Assembly (NCBI GenBank): GCA_032988165.1 | Contig: JANTQF010000051.1 | Location: 95,350-159,349 of the forward strand | Direction of reading: 5' to 3' | From: Emmonsiellopsis sp. PD_33 | Taxonomy: Eukaryota; Ascomycota; Eurotiomycetes; Onygenales; Ajellomycetaceae | Length of the DNA stretch: 64,000 nt | Part shown: positions 47,601-59,304 of the stretch, piece by piece | Position numbering within the stretch: position 1 is the first letter of the stretch | Layout of the letters: every line of letters begins with the position of its first letter | Notes under the pieces: model-generated | Seen by the model: the letters and a program-made list of their open reading frames with translations, nothing else | What the model was told of the DNA's origin: nothing | The model's database searches: none | Program-made: the position numbers and the translations under genes

Positions 47601-48556
47601 AGCCCTAAGGAAGGATCAGTAAGAATGCAAAGAGAAGAAAAGGAACAAATCCTTCTGGCTATTAGTAGGTCTGCAGAAGCAAAAAAAGATCTGTTAGTTA
47701 GGGCATCATCATGGCGCTAAATGCGAATCATCCATCATGAAGAGAAGGGAGGAGACTCCATCTCGAGAGGGCGATGCGGCTGTTAAAAACAAACATCACC
47801 ACCCACAGCCTCCGGACAGCCTCCAGGAGAACAGGAAGATACGAGGTTCCTGATTGATGCCCCGGTAACTAACTTCAAGCCACACTGTTCGTATTCGCCC
47901 AAGGCTTGTTCGCAGGACTCAGCCGCGATCAGTCTCGGGCCCCAGCCGATTGGGAAACAAAGCGATGCTCGGAGACATTCTTGTCGCATGGAAATAATAA
48001 TAATGATGATAATAATAATGATAATAATAAACTCTTCGCCAAATAAATAGTAAAGTAAATGGGAGAGTTGTTGAAATAATTAAATATCGAATATTTATCG
48101 AGATACGAGCCAGGCCCAACGATCGTCGAGGGCTAATTTCAACGGGGGATTTCTTGCAGGGGCGGTTGACTGGAGAATTGCTGTGCCACAGCGATAATCA
48201 TGATGCTGTGGGAGAGTCTTCTCTTTGTTTTTGGTTGTTTGTTTTGGCGACAGTGGGACAGGGACAGCGCCAGGATAATAAATAAATAAATACAGAATAG
48301 ACAATAGACCATCCCATCCCAGCCGTGTCTCTGTCCCCAGCCCCTCTTGGCCCCGCGTCCAGTTGAGTCTTCAGTCCGCTAGTTAGTTAAGCCGATCAGC
48401 CAGTCTGCAGGGCTGGCCTGGCCGAGTCTTGTCTCTCTCTATCCAACTCTTCTCTTCTCTCTCTTTGCTGTGCCCTCGTCTCGTCCTCGCCCGCCTAATT
48501 CTCCATCGCCAGACTGCTCATACCGTCCACTGCCCGTCCTCTCTCCATGCTGTGAT
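44680..48556. other. 3.9-kb gene-free stretch with microsatellites
   Basis: No credible gene is seen on either strand. There are many homopolymer and pyrimidine runs (for example C-rich at 44,880-44,920) and simple repeats: GGGTT units at 45,444-45,462, CCCAT units at 46,226-46,250, TACA units at 46,433-46,450, (GAT) units at 47,418-47,436, and AAT/GAT units at 47,995-48,029. It may contain the long 3' UTR of the transporter, a long 5' leader of the gene at 48,557 (the last 200 bp are CT-rich, promoter-like), or non-coding RNAs. None can be demonstrated by eye. Confidence 0.5.
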
Positions 48557-49529
48557 ATGGGCTCCCCTCGTTATTCGGAGCTGGGGCTGTCCCTGGGCAT
48601 GCTCGAGGAGGATCTCCACTGGTACTGGAAGCTGTTTGCCAGCCTGTCTTCCTGGCTGCTGCTGGCTGGGTATGTAATATACCAATATACGAATATATGA
48701 TACATGATAGATATATCCAACTGCCAGCATAACTAACCCATTCTCTCCAGGTTCGTGGTGTTTCCTCTGGCCATCGACCGCAATGCCGACAACCTGCGTG
48801 GCGGCACCTTTGCCATCACCGCCGCCGCCATCGCCCTCACCGCCATGGGCTATATCGTCTGCATCGGCTTTGCCCTGCGCTGGCGGAAGAGACACTATCT
48901 CGTCGATTTCATCTACATGTATGCTTCTGCTCGTCTCGTCTCTCGTGTCCATGTCCTTATCCTTGACTAACCTCCGTCCCAGCCCATGCTTCGGATCCAG
49001 CCTGATTGGCGTATTCAATGTCGCCCTCAATATCATTGTTCGCCGCTTACAACCCCTCGACGCCCTCGCCATCGCCGTTATCACCATTGCCTCCGTCTCC
49101 ACCGCCGTCTTCGGCGCCGCCGCAGTCTACAACTCCCACAACGTCCTCTTCGTCCCGCGACGCTCCAACTTCCGCCGGCGCAACGAAGACCCCTCGCTCA
49201 ACGACGCCGAGCTACAACGAAGACAGCTCCTGCGCCTCTATCTGCAAAACGACGCTGATCGCGCCCCGAGCCCCGAAGTGACCCAGAGCACCTTCCGCAT
49301 CGACCTGCCGGACCCGGGCGTAGACGCCGACGAAGAGCTAACCGTTAAACCCCCACGACAAACATATGAACGTGGGATCCCGCCCCCTTCCCCGCCCCCG
49401 GGCTATGACCCGTCTCGAAGGTACGACCGCTCGTCATCCGCCGGCAGCATTTCCAAAGCTCCCGGAAGGATACGAGGCCATCCGCCACGAGAGACGAGGC
49501 GCAGCATCGTGGAACTGGGTGATCTCTGA
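48557..49529 (+). CDS. Four-helix membrane protein with long cytosolic tail, hypothetical (275 aa)
   Basis: Three exons (48,557-48,669; 48,751-48,918; 48,983-49,529) join in frame. Predicted helices: WKLFASLSSWLLLAGFVVFPL (about 25-45), GTFAITAAAIALTAMGYIVC (about 57-76), FGSSLIGVFNVALNIIV (about 97-113) and ALAIAVITIASVSTAVFGAA (about 121-140). The remaining half is a charged, Pro-rich tail (RRSNFRRRNEDPSLNDAEL, PPPSPPPGYDP, RSSSAGSIS), probably cytosolic and phosphorylatable. This layout is common in Eurotiomycete proteins of unknown function. I assign no role. Confidence 0.75.
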
Positions 49530-51199
49530 CACCAGTTTCGATGTTTTCTTTTCCCGGAGTTGTATATATGGAGTCGGAGTATGTTGAGCGTTAAAAGAAT
49601 CTATTCTGGGTAATTTCCGTTTGTTTGATTCTTTTTCATATTACCATCTTTTGGGGGTGTTGGTGTCCTATTACATTTTGGTTTCCTTGTTTCATCAGCG
49701 TCTTGTTTTTCTTATTTAGCGATATCCTGGCTCGGCGCATTTTCTCTGGGTTTTGTCATTTCCCATTCCTTTTTCATTTCTGGGCTCAACACGAAGGCTG
49801 CTAGGGCATTTTTTCCCCTTGACAGCTTTCGTCCGATTCGATCATACTCACCACATCTCTCCTATCTTGCCACTTATCCTGCGACCATTATTTTGTCCCC
49901 TTTCCCAGCCGCCCTATGCTCATTCATATAGGGCTGACATTTTCCTTTCCTTTGTTTTTTTATTTATTTATTTATTCATCGTTTTATGTCTCTATCCAGG
50001 GTGAGGTAGGTGTGGTGATTTTCACGAGGAAGGAAAAGGGTATATGCATCGATCGATCAATGAATTTTAACGTCGTCAATTATTATAAATTAGGGGGGAT
50101 TTTTTATCTTTATATATAATGATTATAATATCAGTGGGGACAAAAATAATAGCTTTCCTCCATTTTCTCCATCCATTGAAGCGGAACAGAACTGAACTGA
50201 ACAAGAACAGCCATACACACACAACCAAATTGAGATCCAAAACATCCAATCCAAACAGACCAAACCAAACCAAACCAAACCTACTTCGAAAACGGGCCCC
50301 CCCTCCCCCCCCCGCCCACACCCAACTCTACATGCTAATCAGAACAAGACCCGAGCCGGGGGGGAAACGGTGGGATTAGTAGTAGACAAGCAAGCAAGCA
50401 ACCAAACATCCCCCCTCTCCGCTGGACGGGCAACGGACAACGCACAACAGGCAGTTAGTCCACAAATGATTCCCACCAAAAACCATGAATAGCGAGGGGG
50501 AAGTCGAACCCGAAAGACTTGACTGGCTGATAGAGGTGCTATATAGTACCACCACTACCATGTATATGGAAGAGGGTTTGGATCCCGGGGCTGAGGATAG
50601 GGGGTTGGATGATTGTCTGTCTGTCTGTCTGGGGTTGTTGGAGCAGAAGTGGGATACGTGCAGACTATCTGTATCTGTGAGTAGGAGGATGGATGTTCAG
50701 TTATTTTCTGGGTAGAATTCCTGTCAACTCTGTTGAATCCATGTCTACATAGATCCAGGGGGCGATGACGTAGTACGAGGCTGGTTAGAAGACTTTCGAC
50801 AAGCCGGATGGTTAGTATGTCCGGGGGGGGGGGTTGGATATTCTGGAGGTGGTTGGTTATATTGAACGACCAGCCTCGGAGTGGCCGTGTGGAAATATGC
50901 ACAGCTTGTCTTTATTTCTGATGGCGGTGGTTAGGGTTATTTGGGGATATTCCAATGGACCTCGGCATTTTTGGCGCCAACTTTTAAATATCCGCGAAAT
51001 GTCACGGGCTGCGACAACTTCTCGTCGTCGGCCTTTCGTTCGTTGAGGATCTTGGTTCTTTAATTTTAAAGATACAGGATCCTTATTTATTCTGCTTGTT
51101 TGTTCTTTACTGCTGTCTTCTCTTCCGCTGAGTCTCTCGTTCTGAAGCTGCCCATCCCTCCGCAATCTGCGTGCTTATCGAACCTCTCCGCTCTCCACC
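49530..51199. other. Intergenic, 1.7 kb, low-complexity
   Basis: This stretch contains T-rich 3' UTR-like DNA near 49,600-49,980, AAACC units at about 50,258-50,280, a C-rich run at 50,297-50,313, GTCT units at 50,613-50,631 and a G10 run near 50,823. The last 200 bp lead into the thioesterase gene. No gene is supported. Confidence 0.5.
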
Positions 51200-52524
51200 A
51201 TGGGGATCACTTTGTTCAACCCTCCGGCGCAGGATCCCTCCAAGGCGCATATCGAGAATATCCTGGACCTGACCCCCGTGCTCGACATTGGCCCGGTAAG
51301 AGTCGCCAAAACCCTCTGTTCAAACAAGTCGTATTTGCATCACCTGAAGAACCCATTCGCTAATCGCCAACCACCCTCATAACAGGATGTCTTCACAAAC
51401 ACCCGTCCCCTATGGCATCCACCCGGAGCCCGTGGAATCTATGGCGGAGCTGCCATTGCCCAATCCCTCGCGGCCGCCCAACTGACCGTCGGCCCAGAAT
51501 TCTCCCCGCACAGCATGCACTGCTACTTCGTCCTCGCAGGAGACTCACAGCTCCCAATCCTCTACCATGTCGAACGCGTTCGTGACGGGAGATCCTTCGC
51601 CACCCGGACCGTGCAGGCGCGGCAAAGGGGCCGGCCTATCTTCACCACCACGCTTAGTTTTGACAGAGAAGGAGGCGGGGGACCGAAGAAGGTGGAACAC
51701 AGTGCTCAAAAGCCAGACGTCCCACTACCTCCCCCCACTGGCGAGGATAGTGATAGGGGCCCATTCGAGACGAGGAGGGCCGGTATACTCAACAGTATGT
51801 CTATATTCGCTGCCTAGTGCGTAATTATCAAATCGCCGCCCTGGACTAACCCATCATCTCGAATCCCCCAGGGACCTCCTCTCGCCCCGAATCAAAAACC
51901 ATCCGCCAGTTCGTCCGCGCCCGGGGCGACATTTCCACCAGCGGCGGCCACCAAGCCCACCTCTCCGCCCTCGCATACATGTCCGACAGCTACTTCATCG
52001 GCACCATCGCGCGCGTCCACGACATCCCGCGCTTCTCCTCCCCCTCCGCCCTGAAAAAGGCGCTCCAGCAACTCAAAAACCCCTCCGATCTCGACAGCGA
52101 GACCATCGCCAAGCACCTCAAAGACCTGGCCGACCAGGAAGCTACCGAGATCAAAGCACAGCTGCTGTCCGGATCTACAGACATCGTGCTGCCGAAGCCT
52201 GATAAGGAGATTGGGATGATGGTGTCTTTGGATCATACGATTTATTTCCATAACCGGCGCGGGTTCAGGGCGGATGAGTGGTTGTTGATTGAGATGGCGA
52301 GTCCGTGGGCGGGGGATGGGAGGGGGTTGGTTATGCAGAAGATGTGGGCGCAGGATGGGACGTTGGTGGCTACGTGTGTGCAGGAGGTGAGTTATTTTTC
52401 TTAGGCTGCCTGCCCCCTGAAGGGGATTATTCTGTGGTCATCTATATGCTAACTTCTACTTTTCATTTACTAGGGCGTCGTACGGCTGAAGCAAGACAGC
52501 GCCAGCAAGCCGAATAAACTATAG
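51200..52524 (+). CDS. Acyl-CoA thioesterase II (TesB/ACOT8/Tes1 family), 356 aa
   Basis: Four exons (51,200-51,295; 51,386-51,794; 51,872-52,386; 52,474-52,524) join in frame. Two hot-dog domains are visible: the first with GARGIYGGAAIAQSLAAAQL, SMHCYFVLAGDSQLPILYHV and VRDGRSFATRTVQARQ; the second with HQAHLSALAYMSDSYFIGTI, SLDHTIYFH (catalytic Asp), EMASPWAGDGRGLV (Ser) and MQKMWAQDGTLVATCVQEGV (Gln). These correspond to the Asp/Thr-Ser/Gln set of TesB-type enzymes. It hydrolyses acyl-CoA to fatty acid and CoA, in fungi mostly in peroxisomes during beta-oxidation. The C-terminus KPNKL resembles a PTS1 signal, though Asn is unusual at the first position of the tripeptide. All key residues are present. 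Confidence 0.9.
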
Positions 52525-53267
52525 GAAGGGATTTGTCCTTTGTCTATTTCATTTCACCCTATGTTTATGTTTTACTATCTTTTTATTATTATTTTTTGGT
52601 TGGTTGGTGCATACATTGCTATTCAAGGACACTTCAATCTATAGGGAACGTTTGATGAACATCTCTTAGAATCTGTTTCCTATTTTTTTTGTGGTTATAT
52701 ACATACACGTTACATATCCCCGGCGGACGGACCGTTTCATAGACCTACTTTTCCTTCCCCCATTTTTTTTTTTTGGATCCATTGCGCATGCTATCTCAAT
52801 TCCGCTATTGGTTTATTGATACTTTCCTGCCTGTTCTTCCGTTTTCTTACGTGTCTATACTGCCATATATGCCACTGCTATCCCAAACATTTTCTCATCC
52901 TATTTTGGTCGGCCCCCTCTTTATATTGACAGATGAGAAATCCCACGGCTCTCAAAACCTCCCCACGCCGGCCTGTCTGTTCCCTAATCTTCGTCAGATA
53001 ATGATGCAATATGCGATCTTCTCAATCCATAATCAGGGCATCCTACCACAGCTAATCTCAAAAATATAGGACTGGCGAAAGCCCCCCTAGCAAACACAAG
53101 CCTTTCCGTATAATGATCGAGGTAATTACATATCGTCTTCACACGATTTATCCACTTTCAAGCCCCCTGTCACGCCTGTCGCTTCCGCGATGGCTGTCGT
53201 TGCAACAGATTTTAGGTTGGTTATGCGCAAATCGATCCAAAGGGGCGCCTCGGCTTCGGAGAATCAA
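52525..53267. other. Intergenic, 3' region of thioesterase gene and 5' flank of tRNA gene
   Basis: T-rich tracts (for example 52,760-52,774) and no coding signature are seen. A 98-codon ORF at 52,773-53,069 has no motif. Confidence 0.5.
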
Positions 53268-53341
53268 GGTCCCGTAGCTCAGTTGGTTAGAGCGTGGTGC
53301 TAATAACGCCAAGGTCGCGAGTTCGACCCTCGTCGGGACCA
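53268..53341 (+). tRNA. tRNA-Ile (anticodon AAU), intronless
   Basis: The 74 nt fold into a full cloverleaf. Acceptor stem GGTCCCG/CGGGACC with discriminator A; D-arm GCTC-AGTTGGTTA-GAGC; anticodon stem TGGTG/CGCCA with loop CTAATAA, giving anticodon AAT (read as IAU for Ile); T-arm GCGAG-TTCGACC-CTCGT. The A box (TAGCTCAGTTGG) and B box (GAGTTCGACCC) are intact. A T6 run at 53,349-53,354 downstream serves as a polymerase III terminator. Confidence 0.97.
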
Positions 53342-54928
53342 GTTTCATTTTTTGTTATTGCTTTTTTTTCTCTAGTTTTCTTTCCACGCGGTGTTGGTTG
53401 GGCTGGCGTGATGCCTTTTTTTTTTTCGTCCTTTGTGATGGGAGAAAGCATGACGACGGCGGCCAAGAAATGGGAGCATGAGAATACAACATGATTCTAT
53501 CCACGGACTACCCCGTGGCAGAGTTCAAATCTGGACCCTCCTCGCGGAGTGCAGTCAAACCTGGGCCACGGGGATGGACGAATGACGGGAAGAAACGAGT
53601 ATCTCGAAGATGCCGCTTGCACATTCACCGCCACAGACTGAACCGGAGCTGATCACGGACCGCACGGTTGGAGGCTATTTCGTGGTGGACGGCATGGTAA
53701 TAACATGGCCTCCACCATCGATGCGACGATAAAGAGGTAACTATAGTTCAGATAGAAGGTCGAAGAAGCAGATACTCAGTCAAAGTCCTCCTTTTTGATA
53801 TCCAACTTTCTGAGCGGGGTGGGATTAGGCTCATTCCTACCTACAATACATATGGCGAGACCACGGAATGCACGACGACGACACCATCCTATTCTTCCAT
53901 TCATTTCACCTGGCTGCGTTGGAAACTGTACTCCACCGCTTCGTCCGGTGATGGGTAGGTATCCTTGTTAGCTCAGATTGTAGTGATTTGGGCTAGTACT
54001 TCAAAGGCGGAGGAATATTCATAATGATTTGACCGGCGGACGACACGTCGTCCGTCGTGGCCGGATTTCGTCTTAGACTTATTTGGGGAGTTGGGGGAGG
54101 CTACGAGAATGTATATATAGTTCCCAGAATTATCACAGCAATCGACCACCCCATATCTCACCGGGAGAGTACAGTATTTACGGGAGACGAGCCGGGTTGC
54201 GCTGACACTGATACCCCCCCCTCCATCTCCCTAACTTAACTTGAGCTAACCAGCATGCTTCTCAACAAGTCTTGCAGCCTTCCCATCTCAAGGCCACCAC
54301 CCTGACATTGTGGTTGGTAAAAGAGGGGTTCGGCACCCCCTCCGTATGCATGCAGGTAAGGATAAAAAAGAATAATTAATTAAGTTTAGTTCATCTGCGT
54401 ATAAAAACTCCGATAAAAGAACCGCCGTCAAAGGAAGGAGAAGTTCCTTACCGGTTAATTTATCATAGTAGTGCTTACGTCCCTCTCTTTCTTTCAACCC
54501 CGCACCAAAAAAGCTGGCAATGGTTACTGAACTCTCTCTTCATATTTACATATTGTTCTTCGGAACGATGGGAATGGTGTTTAGTTGATTGATGAGTTGT
54601 GTCAGAAGGTTTGACAATAAGCTGAGTTTATATAGCAAGAAAATCAATCAATAGGAATATTTGGCCCTCCCATGGATCCAGCACGAAGGTTAGATATAAC
54701 CAAGGACAAACTCTCCCACCCCATAATAAGGGGGTAAAGAGAGAGGCTAACCTAATTCCGCTTTCGGCCTAAAAGGTAAGTATCGGATATATATACTACC
54801 TCCCCCACGACGTCCCCAGACGCCCACATCCATCGTGTCTTTTTCTCCGAAAACTATGCTATCATATATATGTGAATAGCGTCTCCCATCTATCCAATCT
54901 GAGCTAAAAAGTTACTACGCTGCCACCC
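53342..54928. other. Intergenic, 1.6 kb
   Basis: No recognisable gene is present on either strand. Beyond the polymerase III terminator there are T-runs (53,349-53,430) and short motif-free ORFs (for example 54,057-54,239). The last few hundred bases are the probable promoter of the UstYa-like gene. Confidence 0.5.
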
Positions 54929-55959
54929 ATGCCTCGAAGTTATTCATATACCTCAGTCCCGCCCTCCGCTGGCACCCCCGAGGACTCCTCTGATGCCAGT
55001 GTCCTTCCAACGACAGAAAAGGGCGAGATGTATACATTTCCTCCAAATGAAAGGAGAAGATACTTCTCAAATGGCATAACTATTTATACGCTGCTCTCTG
55101 TTATTGCTTGTATTGTTATTTCGATAGGCGGGGCATACTTCGTCGGATCCCATAATATGTCCTGTTTACTACCTAGTCGGGGGAAAAGCCCGGTTCCACA
55201 TGGTACGCAAGATACATATATATATCTCCTTTTATTATCCCCTATCTAACTCATTTTTTAAATCATTTTCTATCTTGTCTTTCTTGCATGCCAATGCTAA
55301 ATTAACAAAACCGCCTTTCTAATTCTTTTTTCTATCTACAGTCCCATTAACCAAAGACCCAATCGTTTTCGACATACACGAGCGCTGGAACGGCCACAGC
55401 CCGGAAACCGAACAGCTCTGGGCAGACACCCTTATGAACGGGTTCGTGATGTCGTTCGTTTTGGATAACCCGCGGGACTACGATTTGGGACAGGGGGCGC
55501 CCGTGGGCAACGGCCGTGAGCGATTTGGTATCAGCATGTACCATCAACTACACTGCTTGGTATGTTCTGGATTCCATCTTTTTTTTGTCGAGGAGATGGG
55601 CAATGAAATTTCTTGAATATGCCGTGCTTGGAACCCCTCGTAAACTAACCAACTTTTAACCGCACAAGGCGAGCATCCGCGCGGCGTATTTCCATGGAAA
55701 CGAAACTCATCAGCATCACGGGCGCGATAATGACAACCCCAGTATGAACGCAATTCTAAAACTGCTGAGGCAGGATCCGCATGTCGAGCATTGTTTCGAT
55801 TACCTGCGCCAGTCAATTGAGTGTTCGGCGGATCTGACTGTAGAATGGGCACGGGTGGAGGAGGACGGGTCGAGAAAGGATATAGATGGGTGGGGGGTTC
55901 CTCATTATCAGTGCAAGGATTTAAGTGTTGTTGAGAAGTATATACGGGAGAATAAATGA
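54929..55959 (+). CDS. UstYa-like (DUF3328) protein with two HxxHC motifs, 260 aa
   Basis: Three exons (54,929-55,202; 55,342-55,559; 55,669-55,959) join in frame. It is a type II membrane protein: a cytosolic Ser/Glu-rich N-terminus, then one helix at about 50-70 (IYTLLSVIACIVISIGGAYF). The lumenal part carries both signature motifs, H159-Q-L-H-C163 and H202-V-E-H-C206, followed by FDYLRQSIECSADLTVEW as usual. UstYa-family proteins act as oxidative cyclases or oxygenases in fungal secondary metabolism, such as ustiloxin and cyclochlorotine RiPP pathways. No precursor peptide, peptidase or tyrosinase gene is visible nearby, so the product is unknown and it may be an orphan. Both motifs are intact, so activity is possible. 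Confidence 0.88.
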
Positions 55960-58035
55960 AGGATATGTAGGTAGGTATCTAAAACTAACGATATAACGAT
56001 GTATATACTATTTACTCATAGGATTTTTTTTTGAAACAGTCCGCGGAAGAGGGGGCGGGGGGGGGACCTCAGGTTGCCAAGGGCGGGAGTAGTGGTAGTT
56101 GATGTTGATTGTTAGATGAATCCTTCGTCTCTTCACCGACCATTATTATGCTAACAATACCCCTGCTGAATACGCACAGCTTTCTAGCGATGACGCAAGT
56201 ATCGTTGCCGATCTTGGAAGACGGGAGTAAATATCAAGGATGCTTCCGAGCCAGCCGAACTGGCTAATACCAAGTAGCATGCCAACCCATTTAGCCTCCT
56301 TTAAATGTGCCCCTCCATACAAACATGGCTGCGCAGAGAAACGTTGTTTTTAGACGGGGAATTACTTGACCCGTGCTCCTCATTATCTATTCGGAAGGAT
56401 ACCAAATCGTTCGGAAAATTATATAGAAATAGGTGAAAGACGTCGACGGGACAGTAGTTAAACGACGAATTGAATCGTCCCCTCTGTGTACGTCGCCTTC
56501 AAACGATTCTTCCAAGACATCCTTATTCCCTGTCTATTTGATGGCATTGTAGCCTGTCTTTCCCCCGTCTACCATCCAAAGCCATTTTTTTCTAAGTAAG
56601 CCAAGAATGAAGCAGGCATCCGACAACTCCGCATCAATGTCCAGTTGAAACAGAAACCATGGCATAAAACTCTGTAATGCATTCTATTCGTCAGCCCGGA
56701 TCGTTTTCTATTTCAAGAGTGGCTGATAGGGCCCTGGTCGATGATCTCTTGATGACAGAAATAAATTATAAGGCCGCGCCACCCCTACTCAGCCTTATTG
56801 GGCGTGGAGGGAGAAAATATAATAATAGACCTTCAGGTTCTCCCATACGGCTGCTGTGGGTGAATCATGATTGGGTTGGTCTCCATGTCTATTGATGATG
56901 ACCGGAAAATATAAGAACAATGGAAGTTAGGGTTAGGGCTAAATATATAGCCTTAACTCTCACATCAGTGCCCCAGCCGGAAGTGTATCCAAAAAGAGTC
57001 AAGGTATCGCTCAAGGCAAGCTGGCTGTCTGCCTGATATCAGAGAAGAAGGATGTTAACGTGGTACTGTGTCGCTTAGATCTTGGCTCCGATGGTGGTAG
57101 ATATGATGGGTCCCGAGCCATAGACAGTCATTATGGCGCGAATATTGGGAATTTGAATACTATTATGGAGGGCCTCCTCGAGAGGTCACTGGCCGCATCG
57201 CACCACAGTCACAGTGGTGAGCCTCTTTGCATTTTAGAGGGCGCGAATAACCATCAAGCGGTGGTGCGTCTCCTATTTCAGGTGGGCACTTGTGTAAGTA
57301 AATATTGATACCGAAAGGAACTGGAATTCTCCGGGGCATTGAAAGTGGGCCAGTAAAGGGTCTGTCTGCTCCTTTCGATAGTTCTAGTCCCTTAAGTCTA
57401 TCATATTCCAACTCATCGAATACAACCAAGCAGAACGCTAGGGCTGATCTCCGGCGATATCATAGTGACAGTGAAGAAATGCGTCTGTGGCACTGTGCTC
57501 ATTGCTCTCCCAGCCATCAGTGATAGCTAGACCCAAAAAGAAACGGCTATTTAGTGGGGAGGCCCGCCTGGCATTCGCACCGCCTGCTTGTGCCACTCCT
57601 CATGGTGTGCTAAAATTGCCTTCCTTCTGTACTATGGATGCGCCCACGCCGCGAAGGATAGATCGAATAAGACGTTTAGAACCTGAATATCGTTGGAGTT
57701 TAACGGCTAATCCTAGCATAAATGATATTAATGTACATACCTCTAACTCCGTCAGAATGAATACATGCGAATTTCGGTGGTATTGAGAATAAGTACCTCA
57801 TTTTCGGAGTTTATTCCAAGAGAGGTCTTGCAGGTGAGATGCTCATCTAGGCCTTTGCTCTTTTGTGACAGCCCAATTTTTAGATACATGAATTGCAGAA
57901 CTAGGCTGACCCTTCGTTAGATGTCTCTCGGAACCATCATCGTTGCTATCTGTTTCTTGGTCCTTGTCGTTCTGCGACGAGTTAGCAGTGTCCACAAAAG
58001 CCAGAGATACCCAGGAGGCAACCAGAATACGACAA
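55960..58035. other. Intergenic, 2.1 kb, possible gene debris
   Basis: Several 60-100 codon ORFs occur on both strands (56,677-56,895; 57,060-57,308; 57,487-57,786). None has a convincing motif or spliced continuation. One short piece near 57,236-57,290 (GANNHQAVVRLLFQVG) resembles an ankyrin repeat but stands alone. The stretch looks like decayed accessory DNA. Confidence 0.4.
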
Positions 58036-59304
58036 TTAGAAACATACCAACTCTATCCATGCAGTATAATGGCTCGGTTTATGCGAACTAGGCCCCGGCT
58101 GACCACTTCCAGATCCCTCGTTGTAGGAACCCTCCCCATCGGTGTTGCTCATTCGGGAGTTCTTATACTTCTCTCTCCATCCCAAATAAGATGGGCGAAG
58201 CATTGGTATGGAAATGCATATGCCCGCTAGCATGAGTTCCACAGTACACAGCATGAAGGTTGTGAGAGAGGTACCAGTCAGGTTTCCTATCAAGTTGATA
58301 ACATGGATTTGCCAAAATCGAACGATACCGATGATACAACATCTATAGAGGCTGGTAGAAATCTAGCATCTAGAAGGAGTGTGGGTGCCACATACCCCAA
58401 GCCCATGGCAAAACAAGCGATCACGACAAATTTTTCGGTTTTCTGCATTTTCAATTGCCATACAGTTGGGATTGGGAGGAGGAAGATGAAAAAATCGGTC
58501 ACAACATTTGTCATGATGATGCATTTGAGAATTAGGATCTGATCCAAGCAATGCCCAATGCGTTGAAGTGTCCACTGTTGTTCGACTGGATCACAGAGGA
58601 ATATGAACACGAAGGTGAATGCCAGAGCCCAGGCTATGACGATACCGGCGACAAGGTAAATCCATTTTTTAAGGGTGACAGCGAATGCTCTCCAGTAGAA
58701 GCACAGCTGGCTAAGCTTCAAAGCGGCGAGTGTCCAGAGATGTATCAAGCTAAAGGCAAAAATGACCTGTTGAGGCAAATGGTGTCTAAAGTAAGCTCAT
58801 GGCCACTTCTAAAAAGGGGAGAATCCTATAACCTTCATGATGTATTCTGTATTTTGCACCACTCTTTCCACCGATTAACAGGTAGTACTTTTTTCTCTGT
58901 TCGCGTATGGAGGTTTGGGGATATCACGCTCACGTTTTGGATACACAGGGAGTGCTGGATCAAAGTTGTGTCCTACCCCCGAAACAAAAACTAAAGCATC
59001 TGTCCGAGGACTCTCAAAACGTATTGGGTTGAGGGGCTTTTACCGGCGGCATTCATGCCTATAGTGCAGCTGGACAAAAGCTATCAACCAAGTCAATCAA
59101 ATAGTCCCATCAGGCTCAATTTTTTAAGGTCGGATGACGAACAACAGCAAAGACAACCAAAATATCGTCCAGTCCCACGCCAACCCCACGATATCTCCCT
59201 AGCAGTCGGAAGAATACTATTGTTGCGAAGAGCACCCATAATATGGCGATAGCTATGAGCGAGTCGCGAGCGCTAGCGGTCATTGGAATGTGTGTTCTCC
59301 CCAT
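58036..59304 (-). CDS. Rhodopsin-like / PTH11-type integral membrane protein, gene model incomplete
   Basis: On the minus strand an N-terminal exon (from 59,304) gives helix DSLIAIAILWVLFATIVFFR and the GVGLDDILVV motif, the usual end of loop 1 in the fungal rhodopsin-domain family. A main exon (58,396 to about 58,778) gives KLSQLCFYWRAF, WIYLVAGIVIAWALAFTFVF, CDPVEQQWTL, TNVVTDFFIFLLPIPTVWQL and FVVIACFAMGLG. A 53-nt GTATGT...ATAG intron (58,343-58,395) then restores the frame into CCIIGIVRFWQIH and TTFMLCTVELMLAGICISIP, with the stop at 58,036. The segment between exon 1 and the main exon (about 58,780-59,135) could not be spliced confidently, so the gene may be intact with small exons or be damaged. 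The family includes candidate surface sensors. Confidence 0.55.

Noticed and set aside
47995..48029. Regularly spaced AAT/GAT repeats as a possible CRISPR-like array
   Set aside because: A trinucleotide microsatellite without spacers; CRISPR is not expected in a eukaryote.
57236..57290. Ankyrin-like piece (GANNHQAVVRLLFQVG)
   Set aside because: Only one partial repeat, no neighbouring repeats or start; chance or too decayed to call.
58290..58778. Calling the rhodopsin-like gene a frameshifted pseudogene
   Set aside because: The apparent shift at about 58,340-58,395 is removed by a 53-nt intron with GTATGT donor and ATAG acceptor, so it is kept as a gene with an incomplete 5' model.
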